Part shown: positions 35,376 through 46,414 of the stretch, piece after piece
Position numbering within the stretch: the first letter of the stretch is position 1
Layout: every line of letters starts with the position of its first letter
Source of the DNA: Pomphorhynchus laevis
Lineage: Eukaryota; Acanthocephala; Palaeacanthocephala; Echinorhynchida; Pomphorhynchidae
NCBI GenBank assembly: GCA_012934845.2
Contig: WNNJ02003187.1
Coordinates: forward strand, 62,001 to 126,000
Reading direction: 5' to 3'
Length of the DNA stretch: 64,000 nt
Translations under genes and position numbers: made by a program
The notes under the pieces: generated by a model
Databases searched by the model: none
What the model saw: only the letters and a program-made list of their open reading frames with translations
Told to the model about the DNA's origin: nothing

Positions 35376-35935
35376 GTATATATTTAGATATCAAATATAT
35401 ATCTAAATATTTATATATTTAGATACATATTTATATATCAATATATATTTAATATATTTAAATATATTTATATATATTTAAATATATATAAATATATATT
35501 TAGATATCAGATAACGTTAAAATTTAGCATTCGGGATTACTTAATCAAATGATTACTTAAACATAATTACTTATACTTATTTAATTATATCAGATCAGAT
35601 AACTGTTTACTTGTTATATAGAAATTAAAAGTAATGATAATTAAAATAAATAGTTATAAATAAGAATTTCTCAAAGAAATTCATAGAAAAATGAATTTCA
35701 AAGAAATTCAGCAAAATTTCTAAATTTCTTGCGGTCTGTTAGTCCTCCTCTGCATGCATCTGGTACAGATGAGTAATTTTGATGACGAAACTTTATCTAG
35801 TTATCGTCGTTCTTTCGCGTCTGGCTTAAAAAATTATAATTTATAATTTAAATAATTTATATGATTATAAATAGAAAGTTCTTAACTTTATAGAAAGTTA
35901 AGATTTAAAAAATAAAAGTCAATTTTATTGACTTT
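35376..35935. other. TA-rich simple repeat and AT-rich gap
   Basis: ATATTTAGATAT-type simple repeat at about 35375-35515, followed by AT-rich DNA without recognisable genes. Confidence 0.5.
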
Positions 35936-36790
35936 TTTTTATTGACTCAGTTCCTCCTGATGACCTCTAATTCTTATTCTGATACAACGTCTGTTATTTA
36001 TTAGTCGAATCATAAAAATGTCTTTTATTTTAAATTCCGATTTTTTATTTTAACTTGATTTAAATTATATAAAATATTATAATATTTAAAATTTAAAGTT
36101 CAATTTTAAATATAAATTGTATAAAATCTTATATAATTATTTATTATCTATCTTTATTTTTATTTATATATCGTCTAAAATACGAGGAAATATATGTATT
36201 TAGATGGATTTAAATTTATTTAAATATATTATCTAGATGTATTTCTAGAGGAAATACATCATTAGCATGTATTTGGCCCCGCTACTATGTTGGATAGAGG
36301 AGCAGGGGCCGAAACCTGATAGCATAACAGTTCCTCCTGATGACCTCTAATTCTTATTCTGATACAACGTCTGTTATTTATTAGTCAATTCATAAAAATG
36401 TCTTTTATTTTAAATTTTTATTTTTTATTTTAACTTGATTTAAATTATAAAAAATCTAAAAACAATTATTTATTTTATTATTTAATTATTAAATTTTGAT
36501 TTAGCATTATTGTTTTGTTTATTTTATAATTATATTAAATACGTAGACTCAGTTAGCTGATTTGATTTATGAATTGACTAATAAATAACAGACGATGTAT
36601 CAGTATAAGGATTAGAGGTCATCTAAAGAAACTTCCATGTAATTAGGTATCGGCCCTTATTTGTCGACCCAGCATAGAAGGGAGATCAAATACATAACAA
36701 TGACATATTTCCTCTGTTGGAATTTAATTACCTGATGTATCTTATTCTAATACAAAGCATATTGTTTAATATCAATGAAACTGTTCGCTT
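35935..36790. repeat. R1 repeat copies, two plus and one minus
   Basis: Plus copies lie at 35935-36060 (partial) and 36238-36572 (the best-preserved unit: AAATACATCATTAGCATGTA, GGATAGAGGAGCAGGGGCCG, CCTGATGACCTCTAATTCTT, ending GTAGACTCAGTTAGCTGATT). A minus copy follows directly at about 36573-36790. The cluster lies just downstream of the 3' end of FTSJ1. Confidence 0.65.
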
Positions 36791-36857
36791 AATAGTTTAA
36801 ATTTATATTTAATAATTATTTCATAAAATATCAGTAATATTGGTCGAGATAATCCTC

Positions 36858-36863
36858 TTTATT
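36858..36863 (-). promoter_or_regulatory. Polyadenylation signal of FTSJ1
   Basis: AATAAA on the minus strand, about 55 bases after the FTSJ1 stop codon. Confidence 0.6.
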
Positions 36864-36916
36864 TGATATTATTTTACAAAAAGAAATGTTATCAGCAAAA
36901 GTTACGATTATAACTG

Positions 36917-37687
36917 TTATTCAGAAAGTATGTCTACATTTTGACTTTTTATTTTCTTTTGCACAACATCAAGTACTTTATATCCAGTAGGTAAAGATCT
37001 AATTGTGTCGCAGTCCAAATCATCTGTTTTACCACAAACAACAAATGTTTTAACAAGTTCTTCCACTGAATGAACGAGAAATTCTTTTGCAACGACGAAT
37101 GCCTCAATACTAGATACTCTACTGCTTTTCGGTTTAGCAATGTAAACTCTATTAAAATGACGTCTGAATTGCTCATATATTAAATTGGAATTAACACCTC
37201 GAAATATTTTTCCTACAAATGTTCCACCTGGGCGCAACAATTCATGACAAATGTTAAGTGCGGATGATAGAATACGATGCTGAATGAATTCATCCATGTC
37301 GTGAAGTCCAGTTATATCCGGAGCGCCATCACTAACAATAATGTCAGCATAATCGCAATTAAGAGCTTCACGAATCTGACCAATAGTACGTGAATCCGTG
37401 ATATCAGCTTGGATAATCGTTACGCCATTAATTGGTGCAATTGGCTGCATATCCACCGTGACTATTATAGCGCCTGGAGCTAGAATGGTTGAAATAGCCT
37501 GTGACCAACTACCCGGCGCACCACAAAGATCAACTACTTTAAGCTTATTGGTATCATCGTCTAGATCATCAAATATTTTAAAGTCATCATTTATTTGTAT
37601 CAGTTTGAACGCTGACCTGGCACGCCAACCTTGCTCTTTTGCTAGCCGATAGTAAACGTCTCTTCGATCTTTGGAACATTTACCCAT
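36917..37687 (-). CDS. FTSJ1: tRNA (cytidine/guanosine 32/34) 2'-O-methyltransferase, FTSJ1/Trm7 type
   Basis: A 256-residue single-exon open frame. FTSJ1/Trm7 transfers methyl from S-adenosylmethionine to the 2'-OH of anticodon-loop positions 32 and 34 of certain tRNAs, in the cytoplasm, with partner subunits (THADA/Trm732, WDR6/Trm734). The start MGKCSKDRRDVYYRLAKEQG is the family's conserved N-terminus and fixes the start codon. The SAM-binding loop DLCGAPGSWSQ is at 53-63. The Rossmann-fold aspartate is D79 (VDMQ), with VSDGAPDITGLHD at 118-130. The catalytic K-D-K-E set reads K28, D120, K160 (GKIFRG) and E195 (SSIEAF). The tail FVVCGKTDDLD (about 216-226) matches the family's FVxCGDL block but directly follows the core, so the usual spacer and long C-terminus are missing (human about 329, yeast about 310 residues). 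All catalytic residues are present, so the gene is probably functional. Lack of introns could be lineage-typical or mark a retrocopy. Confidence 0.93.
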   Translation of the reverse strand: MGKCSKDRRDVYYRLAKEQGWRARSAFKLIQINDDFKIFDDLDDDTNKLKVVDLCGAPGSWSQAISTILAPGAIIVTVDMQPIAPINGVTIIQADITDSRTIGQIREALNCDYADIIVSDGAPDITGLHDMDEFIQHRILSSALNICHELLRPGGTFVGKIFRGVNSNLIYEQFRRHFNRVYIAKPKSSRVSSIEAFVVAKEFLVHSVEELVKTFVVCGKTDDLDCDTIRSLPTGYKVLDVVQKKIKSQNVDILSE

Positions 37688-37829
37688 TTACTAAAACAAA
37701 TAATAATAGATTTTCTTAATAACTAATAAACAAACACCTAATAAGATAAAACGGTTCTTACAATTGAAATCAATAAACAGAAACAGCATATCCAAGTCAT
37801 CAATGATAGTCTTCTATTTCGCAGAGTGA

Positions 37830-39430
37830 TCTGGCTTTACAAGCAAACATCAACGCGACGCTTTCCGATTGAACCAATCAGGGTCTGCCACACACCTACG
37901 AGCCCAATCACAGCCCACGATGGTCGGTAGTCTCGACGTTAGGAGCTTCAGAAATTTAAGTCGTTGCTCTGGAGGACGTCATCTTTAGATTAAGGCTAAT
38001 CCCAAGATTGCTCAGGTGCACCAAAGGCTCACATGATAACTCCTACTTAATGGCATATGTTGGGCTCGTTTTAGGGATCACCTGGCTCTCTTCAGGACAC
38101 TCTTAAATCAATTCAAGTCAGGTACGGCGGTCCATTTAACCGTAATGGTAAACACCAGGTATCTTACTAGATGTGTAAAGACCGATATCAATTGGTTGCT
38201 AAAAATAAAAAAGAGAAGAGGTTGTTAATCTCCTGGCCTTTTTCTTTGAGACAGAGGCACCATTAAAAACAACCACATGTGATTTCGAGGAATTTAGAAG
38301 AATATTAGAAGTGAAAAACTTATCTTTTAATCTTAAAAATAATTGGCTGATTTTAGAGACTACATCTTTAAATCAGAGTCCAGAATACTTAATGTTGTAT
38401 CATCAGGGTATACAACTAGATGTTGATCACGTTGAAATGGTTTAAACAGAACAATAGAGCCAGCAAGAAATAAGATTGAAGAAAGTGGGGACCTTGAGGC
38501 ACATCTGTAATTGGATAGAACTGACAAGCATCATGGTCATCCTCGTAAAAAATCGCATGTTATAAAACAATATCTCCACTATGTAAACAATTATCGCAGG
38601 CAGCCCGAGGGACCAAAGCGAGATGGTAACAAAGGGAATAGAAATACGGTCGAAAACAGCAGAAAAGTCAAGAAAAACAGTCACAGCAAGCTGGTGACTG
38701 TTATCTTGACAAAACTGGTGCACATCAACTATTGCAAAATGCGTCGAAAAACTTTTTTACAACCCAATGAAACCTGGTGAGATTAAATTTCTTCTACATA
38801 AATGATAGCGGATTTCACGCTCAAGCGCTTTTTCGTAAGTGGAAATGAGTTAGTTTTGAATCGAAAAGGGCTGCATGTCTTTAGGACATGTAACCGATTT
38901 TTTTGGTAAAAATAATCAACGGCTAATATTGATGCCAGCGATATCATATGGTGAGGCTAAAAGCATAGTGATAACGACCTACTTTCTCTGACTGTCTGTC
39001 AATGGCTAACAGACGCTAGTGGAGAGTGGCGAATGAGTTTTAGAGGTTCCAGGAAGCGGTCATCAGAAGTTAGGGATATTCGTAACCGAAGATTGCTACT
39101 CCTGAAATCGTCCCAAATAGGGTTGGCTGAGGAGAAAGAGTAAATCTATAATTGCGATGGGATAGTAACTCTTCCAAAACTTTATCAAGACCTATGTTAA
39201 TAATCCAGTCCGATGCTCTCTCCTTCCGGCTAACAACTTCTTTTTCTGGAAATCTTTCAAAAAGACTGAGATGGATTAAGGGAGGCAATGCTAGCATTAT
39301 CCCTGATCAATTGGAGCCTATAACTCTAATATTATTTCGAGAGAGTTTATCTAAAGGAAACACAGAAATTGGGGAGGTGAAAATTTTTGCTGGGACTTTG
39401 AGTTTTGTCAGAGTCAATTTACTAAAACAA
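37830..39430 (-). mobile_element. Jockey/I-like LINE, broken copy
   Basis: Reading right to left it follows the element at 53690-57540. First comes the EN-RT linker (39070-39297: DWIINIGLDKVLEELLSHRN, SPQPTLF). Then the RT start (PKDMQPFSIQN near 38850-38890), RT motif A (VTVFLDFSAVFDRIS in 38442-38723), and finally the C-terminal block RPPEQRLKFLKLLTSRLP and WFNRKASR near 37840-37960. Frames shift repeatedly and the YADD region is gone. The 256-residue FTSJ1 gene ends its 5' side only about 150 bp from this element. Confidence 0.75.
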
Positions 39431-39434
39431 CATA

Positions 39435-39770
39435 AATACATTTTAATGCTATTACATTTATCCATGTTGAGTTTAATAGCAATGTAATTTTCTGCAATAG
39501 CATAGTGTTTCTACATTGTAACAAAAAAGTTTAATTCACTCTCATGTAATGACACAGTAACGATGGCAATCGATTTTATTTGTTGTCCGTAACAGTTTAA
39601 ATAACGAATAATAACGAATAAGTGTTGCACGTAAAGCATTTATCTTTTGATTACTTTTAATATTTAATTTTCATCAAATCAGATCAAATAACTGATATTT
39701 TTAGGATATCGTGATAATTATTAGTTATCGAACTGGAAAACATTCGAAACAAGCAAAAATTGATCATCCA
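39435..39770. other. AT-rich gap, no gene seen
   Basis: Separates the Jockey/I-like copy from the CR1-like copy. 39660-39690 carries a decayed TCAAATCAGATCAAATAACT motif related to the R1 end. Confidence 0.4.
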
Positions 39771-39941
39771 GGTTACAAAAATTTCAGCCTAACTAATTTC
39801 ATTCAGACCCAAATTATGGTCCCATAAGTCTAACTCCTATTGCGTGCAAAGTAATGGAGAGAAATCTGCTTCGTACATTAAGTTCACATCTAGAAGACAA
39901 TACCATCTTCAACGATGCCCAGCACGGATTCAGACCTCACC

Positions 39942-40017
39942 GTTCTACGGTAACTACCTTGTTACCGTAGAACTATTACCATTCGACCAACTATTCTCCC
40001 GGAATAGTTGGTCGAAT
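39942..40017. repeat. Two back-to-back perfect hairpins inside LINE RT
   Basis: Arms 39942-39954 and 39961-39973 (13 bp, 6-nt loop) are followed by arms 39981-39996 and 40002-40017 (16 bp, 5-nt loop TCCCG). Both are perfect. Confidence 0.9.
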
Positions 40018-40644
40018 GCGGTGCAAGCAAAAACGGGAGTGGACACGATCTTCTTCGATTTATCAAAGGCTTTTGATAGGGTCGTACACCGTATTCTTAT
40101 CAATCAACTATCGTTATGTGGGATTGGTGATCGCGTTAAAACTTAGATTCAGTCATTCCTAACTGATCGTTACTTTGCAGTGCGCATCAAAGCTTGTGTA
40201 TCAAAGTGGTCAGCAATCACATGTAGTGTACAACAAGGTTTCTGAGTCCAATGCTTTTATATATACTAGTCGTTTCGGTTGCCTGTGTGACATTGTGAAT
40301 AAAGGCGTTTCCGACACTTTGCTTAATTGACTGAGGCTTACGCTCTTTACCAGATCGAATTGCTGTGCGGACCATCCTTAAACACTAGGCAGAGGTTGTT
40401 GCTGAATTGTCGTTGCACTCGTTGGATCCTTAATATATAAGGCATGTGTAATGGTAGTCCACGGGTGTGCTGAGTAAACAACGGTCCAGGATTTCTTACG
40501 AAATACGGCATTTATACTAAATGGTGTTGCTTGATAGACTGGACTTCGATTCACGACTTTCAATCACCATGTCACTTCTAGACGATCACTTCAGCATCGA
40601 AATGATGAGTGCCTGGCAACACTAATCAGTAGAATGAGGACGTT

Positions 40645-40680
40645 CTTTTAATAGAACGTGTATCCACGTTCTATTAAAAG
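40645..40680. repeat. Perfect hairpin, 16-bp arms, 4-nt loop
   Basis: Arms 40645-40660 and 40665-40680 around TATC, within the decayed 3' half of the CR1-like copy. Confidence 0.9.
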
Positions 40681-40966
40681 TATGTGGACTACGAAGCGAC
40701 ATACTTATGATAAAGCGCAGGCTCCGTCCCAGAACAAATTAAGTTACGATAAGCGATCTCATTGCTGACCTGTGGAACGATCTTCATGCATCGACAATCG
40801 ACAGCGGTTCCGTACAGAAATTCAAGGCAAATATTAAATTGTTCAATTATTACATCACGATAATAACAATTTCACCTTTTTTCTTTTCTGTTTTTTATTT
40901 TGAGCTATGTGATCCAGACAATTTGAACTTATGCTCCCGGGCTGTTGTAACAATAATAATTTTTTT

Positions 40967-41016
40967 CGCCCCACCTCGCTATCGCTGCGTTCCCGCAGCG
41001 ATAGCGAGGAGGGGCG
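40967..41016. repeat. Hairpin at 3' end of L2-like copy, 22-bp arms
   Basis: Arms 40967-40988 and 40995-41016 pair with one A/A mismatch around the 6-nt loop GTTCCC. It truncates the C-terminus of the minus-strand L2-like copy exactly in the block CTCGCTATCGCTGCGTTC that is intact in the copies at 42670 and 51900. Confidence 0.88.
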
Positions 41017-42490
41017 AGTGTCGTCTTAGAAATGAAGGTTGATGAACGATGGGGAGCCGACAGCGATGAGACGAAAAGTCGGAGTTTGATAGGGATGTGG
41101 ATGGTGGGCCAGGAGAATTGGGCACGATATGTGGATGTGTGGTCGAAGCGACGGAGACGAAAGAGCACTCGAACGGCGGAGTTGATTATTCGTTGTATGT
41201 GTAGGATGATGGATTTTGGAGAATTTGCGAAATGGCTGAGGCAGTAAACAATTTTATGAAAAGAAAAGACATACAAGAACGGAAGTCGATAATGGGGCGG
41301 ATACTGCGGATGTCACGGAGAATTAAGCTAGACAAGCAAACCTTGTTGCGGACGTAGGGTTTAAGGGAAAGGTGATCATCGAAATGGAAGCCTAGGAAAG
41401 TGGGATTGTGTACGATGGGATGGTCGATGAGGCAAAGGTTACAGTGGGAGGAGATATGTTTGGTTTACGGGGGATGATCCACAACATTTTAGACTTCTCA
41501 GGGTTTAGAACAAGATGGAGATTGGAGAGACGTTTGTAGATATAAGAAATGCAGTTAAAAGCAGAAATACCGATATCGTGTATGCGATGTGCGGGTGCAT
41601 GAGCATAGATGAGGATGTCATCGGCGTATTGCATGACGCAAAGGAGTAAGGTTTGATAAACAGAGAGAGATCGCCAAGCAGAAGAGAGGAAAACAGGGGA
41701 GTTAGGACTGAAACTTTTGGAACCCCGCAAAAAATAGGGATGGGAAGGGAGGATGATGAATTAGAACAGACGCGATGGGAACGGTCGGATAGATGAGGCA
41801 AACCATGCTACGAAGGAGGAAGAAAAGCCATAATCATAAAGGCGAGAAAGGAGGATAGAGTGTTCGACAATGTCGATGGCTGAGGAGAGGTCGAAGGAGA
41901 TGAGAAACTATATAGAGCCTTGTCTCGACAAATGGGTAAGTCGTGGTAAACTTTCATGCAGGCGATTTCTGTGGAGTGATTAGAGCGAAAAGCGGATTGG
42001 AAAGGAGGGTACAAATTGGATGAGGAGAGAAAAGCGTTGATTTGTACTAAGATGAGACGTTCCAAGAGCTTAGAAAGTGTAGGGAGTAGTGAAATGGGGC
42101 GATAGCTAGAAGGAAGGGAGCGGTCGATCGATTGTTTCTTAAGGAGAGGACGAACGATTGCGGAATTCCAGTGTGAAGGGTAAATACGACTGCGGATGGA
42201 CGAGTTAAACAAGGTTGTGAGAAAAGAGGATATCGATGAGCATATGGATTTAAGTATGTGGGTAGGCAGGGGATTAGCAGGTGAGGTTTTGCTGGGCAAG
42301 GACATGAGGATAGATGAGACTTCGGTAGGTGAGACTTGGAGAAGATGACAGAGTTCCGGAAGGATGAAGCTAGGCGCGGCAGAGTGGGATAGGATGGAGA
42401 CCGGGTGTGAGAGAGCAACGTGGATATGTTGGTCTGGAAAATGACGAATAATCACGGGGATTGTTGTTGCACGGCGAAGAGGAGCGAGCC
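40975..42490 (-). mobile_element. L2-like LINE, minus copy
   Basis: From right to left: linker and RT start (EVSSILMSLPSKTSPANPLP, WNSAIVRPLLKKQS, SYRPISLLPTLSKLLERLIL, FQSAFRSNHSTEIA), a remnant of motif A, a GVPQGS-like block, MQYADDILIYAHAPAHRIHD (41392-41730), LVLNPEKSKMLWI, then the C-terminal region (IQRIINSAVRVLFRLRRFDH). It is a CR1/L2-group RT by its motifs. Several frameshifts and stops are present and no endonuclease domain remains, so the copy is 5'-truncated near 42490. Confidence 0.78.
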
Positions 42491-42945
42491 AGGAATGCTT
42501 GATGCTTAATATAATCACAATAATTGCAATAACATCCACACATTTTGCCCAACTCTCCTGGCCCACCATCCACATCCGCATCCAACTCCGCCTTCTCGTA
42601 ACCTTTCGTCTCATCGATGTCGGCTCCCCATCGTTCATCAACCTTCCTTTCATAGACGACACTCGCCCCACCTCGCTATCGCTGCGTTCTCGTCATACCC
42701 TCTTACTCCACGTTCCCGATTACTCCATCAACTATAGTCTTCGATCCTTCTTCGTCGCAGCCCCACTCGCCTGGAATCAGCTCCCTTTAGGGTCTGTCGC
42801 GCTCCCTCCTTTATCACATTCAAACACCTCCTCCGTTCACACCTTCGCGACAAATTATTTAGATTTTTATTTTTTGTTGTTTTGGTAATGTTAGCGTGCG
42901 CCGGCACGCACTTGCCACGTAAAAATAAATCCTTATTTAATTAAC
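42491..42945 (+). mobile_element. L2-like LINE 3' end, plus copy
   Basis: An open frame at 42499-42888 gives the C-terminal domain: WPTIHIRIQLRLLVTFRLID, DDTRPTSLSLRSRHTLLLHV, FVAAPLAWNQLPLG, then a 3' UTR with GTGCGCCGGCACGCAC near 42895 and AATAAA near 42923. It abuts the minus copy head to head and preserves the tail that the minus copy has lost. This could be a separate 5'-truncated insertion or a 5' inversion of one insertion. Confidence 0.8.
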
Positions 42946-43555
42946 AATGGCTATACGTGTGCAGCAAAAATATCAATAAGCCTAGTCAGATTTGATTCCC
43001 AATTTGATTCCCAATTTACAGATATTTTATACATTTTTGTATACAAATGACAATTTGACACAGTTATACTTGAATTTTTAGAAAACCCATCCATTTGATT
43101 CTAATTACATCAATTTACTCCAATATTTCCTATATCAATTAAGCGAATACTTTGTCCAGGCAAGCTGAGTTGTGACCCGCATTTAATTCACACAGAAAAA
43201 AATATAAATATTGGAAAAACATTGGAAAACTTACAGGTCTCATTTAGAGTATTTAGATGGTATTACAAACTTAATGCCCTCTTAATATATAAGCGGCTCT
43301 GTATATGATTATATTCCCGACCAAGCTAGCTTCACATCTGCGATGGGAACTCTAGATCACTGTTTCTTAACTTTTGACCCTACAATGATCCATCTAGCGA
43401 CATCGTGACCAACCCGAACATTTTCTCAAAATGATACTAATTTTACATATCATAGTCATATTAAGTTCTCACGAAAGGGAAAACAATGTATTGATAATTT
43501 GGATAAATCTGAGAAACGGAATAAATGATTTTACAATAAAAGTTTCGTACAAAAA
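42946..43555. other. AT-rich gap, no gene seen
   Basis: No gene recognised. CACTGTTTCTTAACTTTTG near 43360 resembles an isolated hAT end without a partner. Confidence 0.4.
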
Positions 43556-43559
43556 TGAT

Positions 43560-45000
43560 TATATGATTGGACTAAGGCTATTGTACGTCCAATTTTCAAG
43601 AAAGGAGATAAATCCCAGATTTCCAACTACCGTCCCATCAGTCTTACATCTGTAGCTTGTAAGGTATTAGAAAAATAGATTCTTCGTCACCTTAGCGCTT
43701 TCGTTGAAGTTAACAATCGTCTCAGCCCCGGTCAGCATGGATTTAGGCCAAATCGCTTAACGGTAACGAACCTTGTAAAAACGAGAGCAAGCTAGGTGGA
43801 TTCAATGAGAAGTAGTTCCATAGTAGATGTGATATTTATAGACTTATCGAAAGCATTCGATAGAATTATTCCCAATTTGTTAGTAAACAACTTATCTAAC
43901 ATTGGTGTACGGGCACTTTGTTACGCTGGATTCAATCATTCGTAAGCAACCGCTCATTTGCAGTACGCATAAGCCATTATCTTTCTGGTTTCTCAATGAT
44001 GACGACAGGCGTACCGCAGGGATCGGCCATTAGTCCGACTCTCTTTAATATATATTAAATGATATTAGAAACAATTTAACGTCAGAATGTGTTATCTACG
44101 CAGATGATCTTAAGGTTTGGAGGTGAATCATTAATGATTCCGATGTTAGCACTTTTCAAAAAGACCTGGATTCCATAAATAAATGGCGTATATCCAATGG
44201 GCTGATGATAAATGCGACTAAATGTAGACAAATGCGGATTGGGTCCCCAGACATTCGTTGCTCTTTTAAAATTAGAAACATGTCGATTGATTCTACAAAT
44301 AAAATCGATGATTTAGGGGTATCTACGCTTAATACACTCGATATGAGCGCTCACGTAAATAAAGTTTCGGCCAATTGCCGTCGTACTATTGGCATCATTA
44401 GACGATCTTTTAAATCACTAGAGGTATGTAGCTTCAGAATAATATACAAATCCCTCATCGAATCTCGCATGCTATACGCATCTCCCGCAGCATATCAACA
44501 TCTGCGCAAGAACATTGTGGCTTACGAATCAATTCTCCGGTCGGCTACTCGTCTTGTTCCCGCTGTCAAAGATCCGACGTTTGACCAGAAGTTAGACATC
44601 CCAGGTGTTTCAACGTTTGTGAAAGTTTGGTAATAGCTGATCTTATGATGGTGTGGAGGGCAATTTTATCGCCCACTCATCCCCTCAACTTCATGTTTTG
44701 CCTACGCAACTCCGAGAAATTACGTGGACATCGACTAACGCTCAAACATCGTAGAAAAGTCCATCGACACTATCAGGATATCAGAGATCGAGTAATAAAC
44801 AGTTGGAACAGACTCCCGTCATCTGCAATTGAATGCCGGAACATCCGAGAATTTTGGCGTGCGCCGAACAGTGTATCGCTCTTATAGGAAGTCGAACCTG
44901 ATTTGGATTTTTTGTTTTACTGACATTGTACTTTTTTACATTGAGATCCAGCCAAACAAGCCACCGCTCATCGGCTGTTGTATACTAATAATAATATATT
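43560..45000 (+). mobile_element. CR1-like LINE, RT to 3' end
   Basis: Starts at TKAIVRPIFKKGDKSQISNY (about 43577), then RPISLTSVACKVLEK, QHGFRPNRLTVTNL, VIFIDLSKAFDRI (about 43830-43865), a frameshifted GVPQGS block (about 44010) and a frameshifted YADD. It continues with the open frames 44205-44633 and 44627-44887 (LRGHRLTLKHRRK, INSWNRLPSSAIECRNIREF), the CR1 C-terminal domain. At least four frame changes. It is 5'-truncated at the linker, as is usual for CR1-like insertions. Confidence 0.8.
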
Positions 45001-45044
45001 ACAATATAATTAATTTTAATTAATAGAGTCAAAGTAAAGAAACC

Positions 45045-45612
45045 CTGCCAGCAAATATAGGTTGCTGGAACGGGCAAAATTTCATGGAACGCTACTCTTG
45101 ATATACTTGTATACGCAATGGTCTATCGAAGCCATAATCATGTAATTCGTTACCCTCTAATATTGTTTTGACTCTGGAGTTTGGATGGAGATCTATGAGA
45201 TCATCTGCAAATTTATCGTCTTCTTCAATTTTCGCAAAAAAAAGGTTGTTCAATCAAGGAGAAAAAGTTTGGTTGCTTACCAAGATAATGTGCGAAATTA
45301 ATTTCTAATTCTAACAGATGTTCCATGATGTTTTTAATCAAGCCCTCTGAAGCATCTGTATTTCTAAGCTTCTAATCAAGCAATCACATTTCCTCTGACT
45401 ACTCGTTTTCTCCGTATGAAAGCATTAATTTTTCTGAAAACAAAGATTCCGATTAGCATTCGATTTTTGTAATGACAAATTCAGATCGTTTATGTCCAAA
45501 AATATCAGTCAGGTAACACATAATGACTACGAATTCTTCATCTAAAAACTTTTCCTACGCTTTGTGACCGACATTCTACGAAAAGAGAAATGTATTCTCT
45601 TAAAGTGATGAT
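45045..45612 (-). mobile_element. hAT (ZBED5-like) transposase, C-terminal half
   Basis: The minus strand reads TLREYISLFVECRSQ (from about 45612), then DEEFVVIMCYLTDIFGHKR, NIMEHLLELEINFAHYLGKQ and ADDLIDLHPNSRVKTILEGN, interrupted by stops. This follows the order of ZBED5/SCAND3-type hAT transposases (ELREEV.LFL...; DEEW...LAYLADIF..LN; I..HL..L...F..YF; LQ.DS.LK). The missing preceding segment is found in the same orientation at 52168-52395, 6.5 kb away. Confidence 0.6.
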
Positions 45613-46350
45613 TACGCAACGATCGCGAGAAGGAATGCGTTTCCTTAAAGGAGGACGAGTGACGTGAGTGGGTAAAATCGCGATAGAAGAGCTGGGAGTT
45701 GAGTATATCAAGGGAGTAGGTTTGACATCGGAAGACAAAGAGGATTTGGATAATATAGAGGGTGGTGAGCGATGTGAGGAAAGGTAATGAGTGGAAGGAT
45801 TGTGGATGATGGTGGAGGTGATTTTGATTGAGGGATGTGTGTCATTAATAAACGAGACAGAAGCGAAGATACGTGGGTGTCGGGAATTGAATACATGGGA
45901 TTAGAATTGCATGTGGTGACAGGATCAGTGGTTTGACAAAAGACAACAGAAAAAACTGGGGTGGTTTGAGTGTTTACGGTGGAGGTTGATATGTTCTTAT
46001 GGGAGAGGTCGCACATGAGTTTGGTGGCACAAAAACAACATAGGAAGTCTTCTTTAGACTTACTGTTGTCGCATGCGATTGTAGTCCAGACGCTGCAGTT
46101 GTGTGTCGAGCACTGTACTTGTAGTTGAGCACAATTGGTGTCGGTCGTAGCTGTCTTCTTAAGTCCTCCCATCGACGTCCTTGTGCATTAAACTGTTAAA
46201 TTTGCTACTGATCAAAATGATAGGTTTTTTAGCGAGCGTAAATTTAATCAACTCTGTAATTTGTTTTTATAATTAAAGGGATAAACTAAAAATTACGCGA
46301 GCGGGACTGGATTGATCTGGAACTGGATTATTATTATTAATGTTTCAACA
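45613..46350 (-). mobile_element. CR1-like LINE 5' end with ORF1 (copy B2)
   Basis: The 5' UTR lies at about 46350-46180 with the GCTCGCG box (reverse complement at 46293-46306) and two decayed 16-bp monomers. ORF1 starts at 46172 (MGGLKKTATTDTNCAQLQVQ) and runs to 45708, with a Cys/His finger: CSTHNCSVW followed by CCFCATKL. It is a PHD-like pattern shared with the ORF1 at 50473 and at 60560. The copy stops at about 45613, where hAT sequence begins. A near-identical 5' end lies at 52441-52765 on the plus strand. Confidence 0.65.
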
Positions 46351-46414
46351 GCACATAAAAGCATGGCTTAATTGGCTGGTTCACTACAGAAAAAAAGAAA
46401 ATATAATAAAAGTA

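Larger units (their letters stand above)
39770..40930 (+). mobile_element. CR1-like LINE fragment with hairpin insertions
   Basis: RT begins near 39812 (PISLTPIACKVMERNLL, 16-17 residues after the NYRP-like start), then QHGFRPHRSTVTTL (39920-39960) and IFFDLSKAFDRVVHRIL (40050-40100). QQGF near 40230 marks the next block. A tail DLWNDLHASTIDSGSVQKFK lies near 40770-40830 and 3' UTR follows to about 40930. Between the STVTTL and IFFD blocks the protein is about 11 residues longer than in the intact copy at 46415-49360; the extra sequence is two short-loop inverted repeats. Many stops follow after 40146. Confidence 0.75.

Noticed and set aside
36290-36380. CTGATGA and GAAAC in R1 repeats, considered as a hammerhead ribozyme.
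   Set aside because: GAAA comes before CTGATGA and the bases next to them (C and C) cannot form stem II in any permutation; too little sequence remains for stems I and III.
43355-43400. CACTGTTTCTTAAC followed by TTTTGACCC, considered as a hAT terminus.
   Set aside because: No matching inverted partner or 8-bp duplication was found nearby; it may be a solo decayed end.
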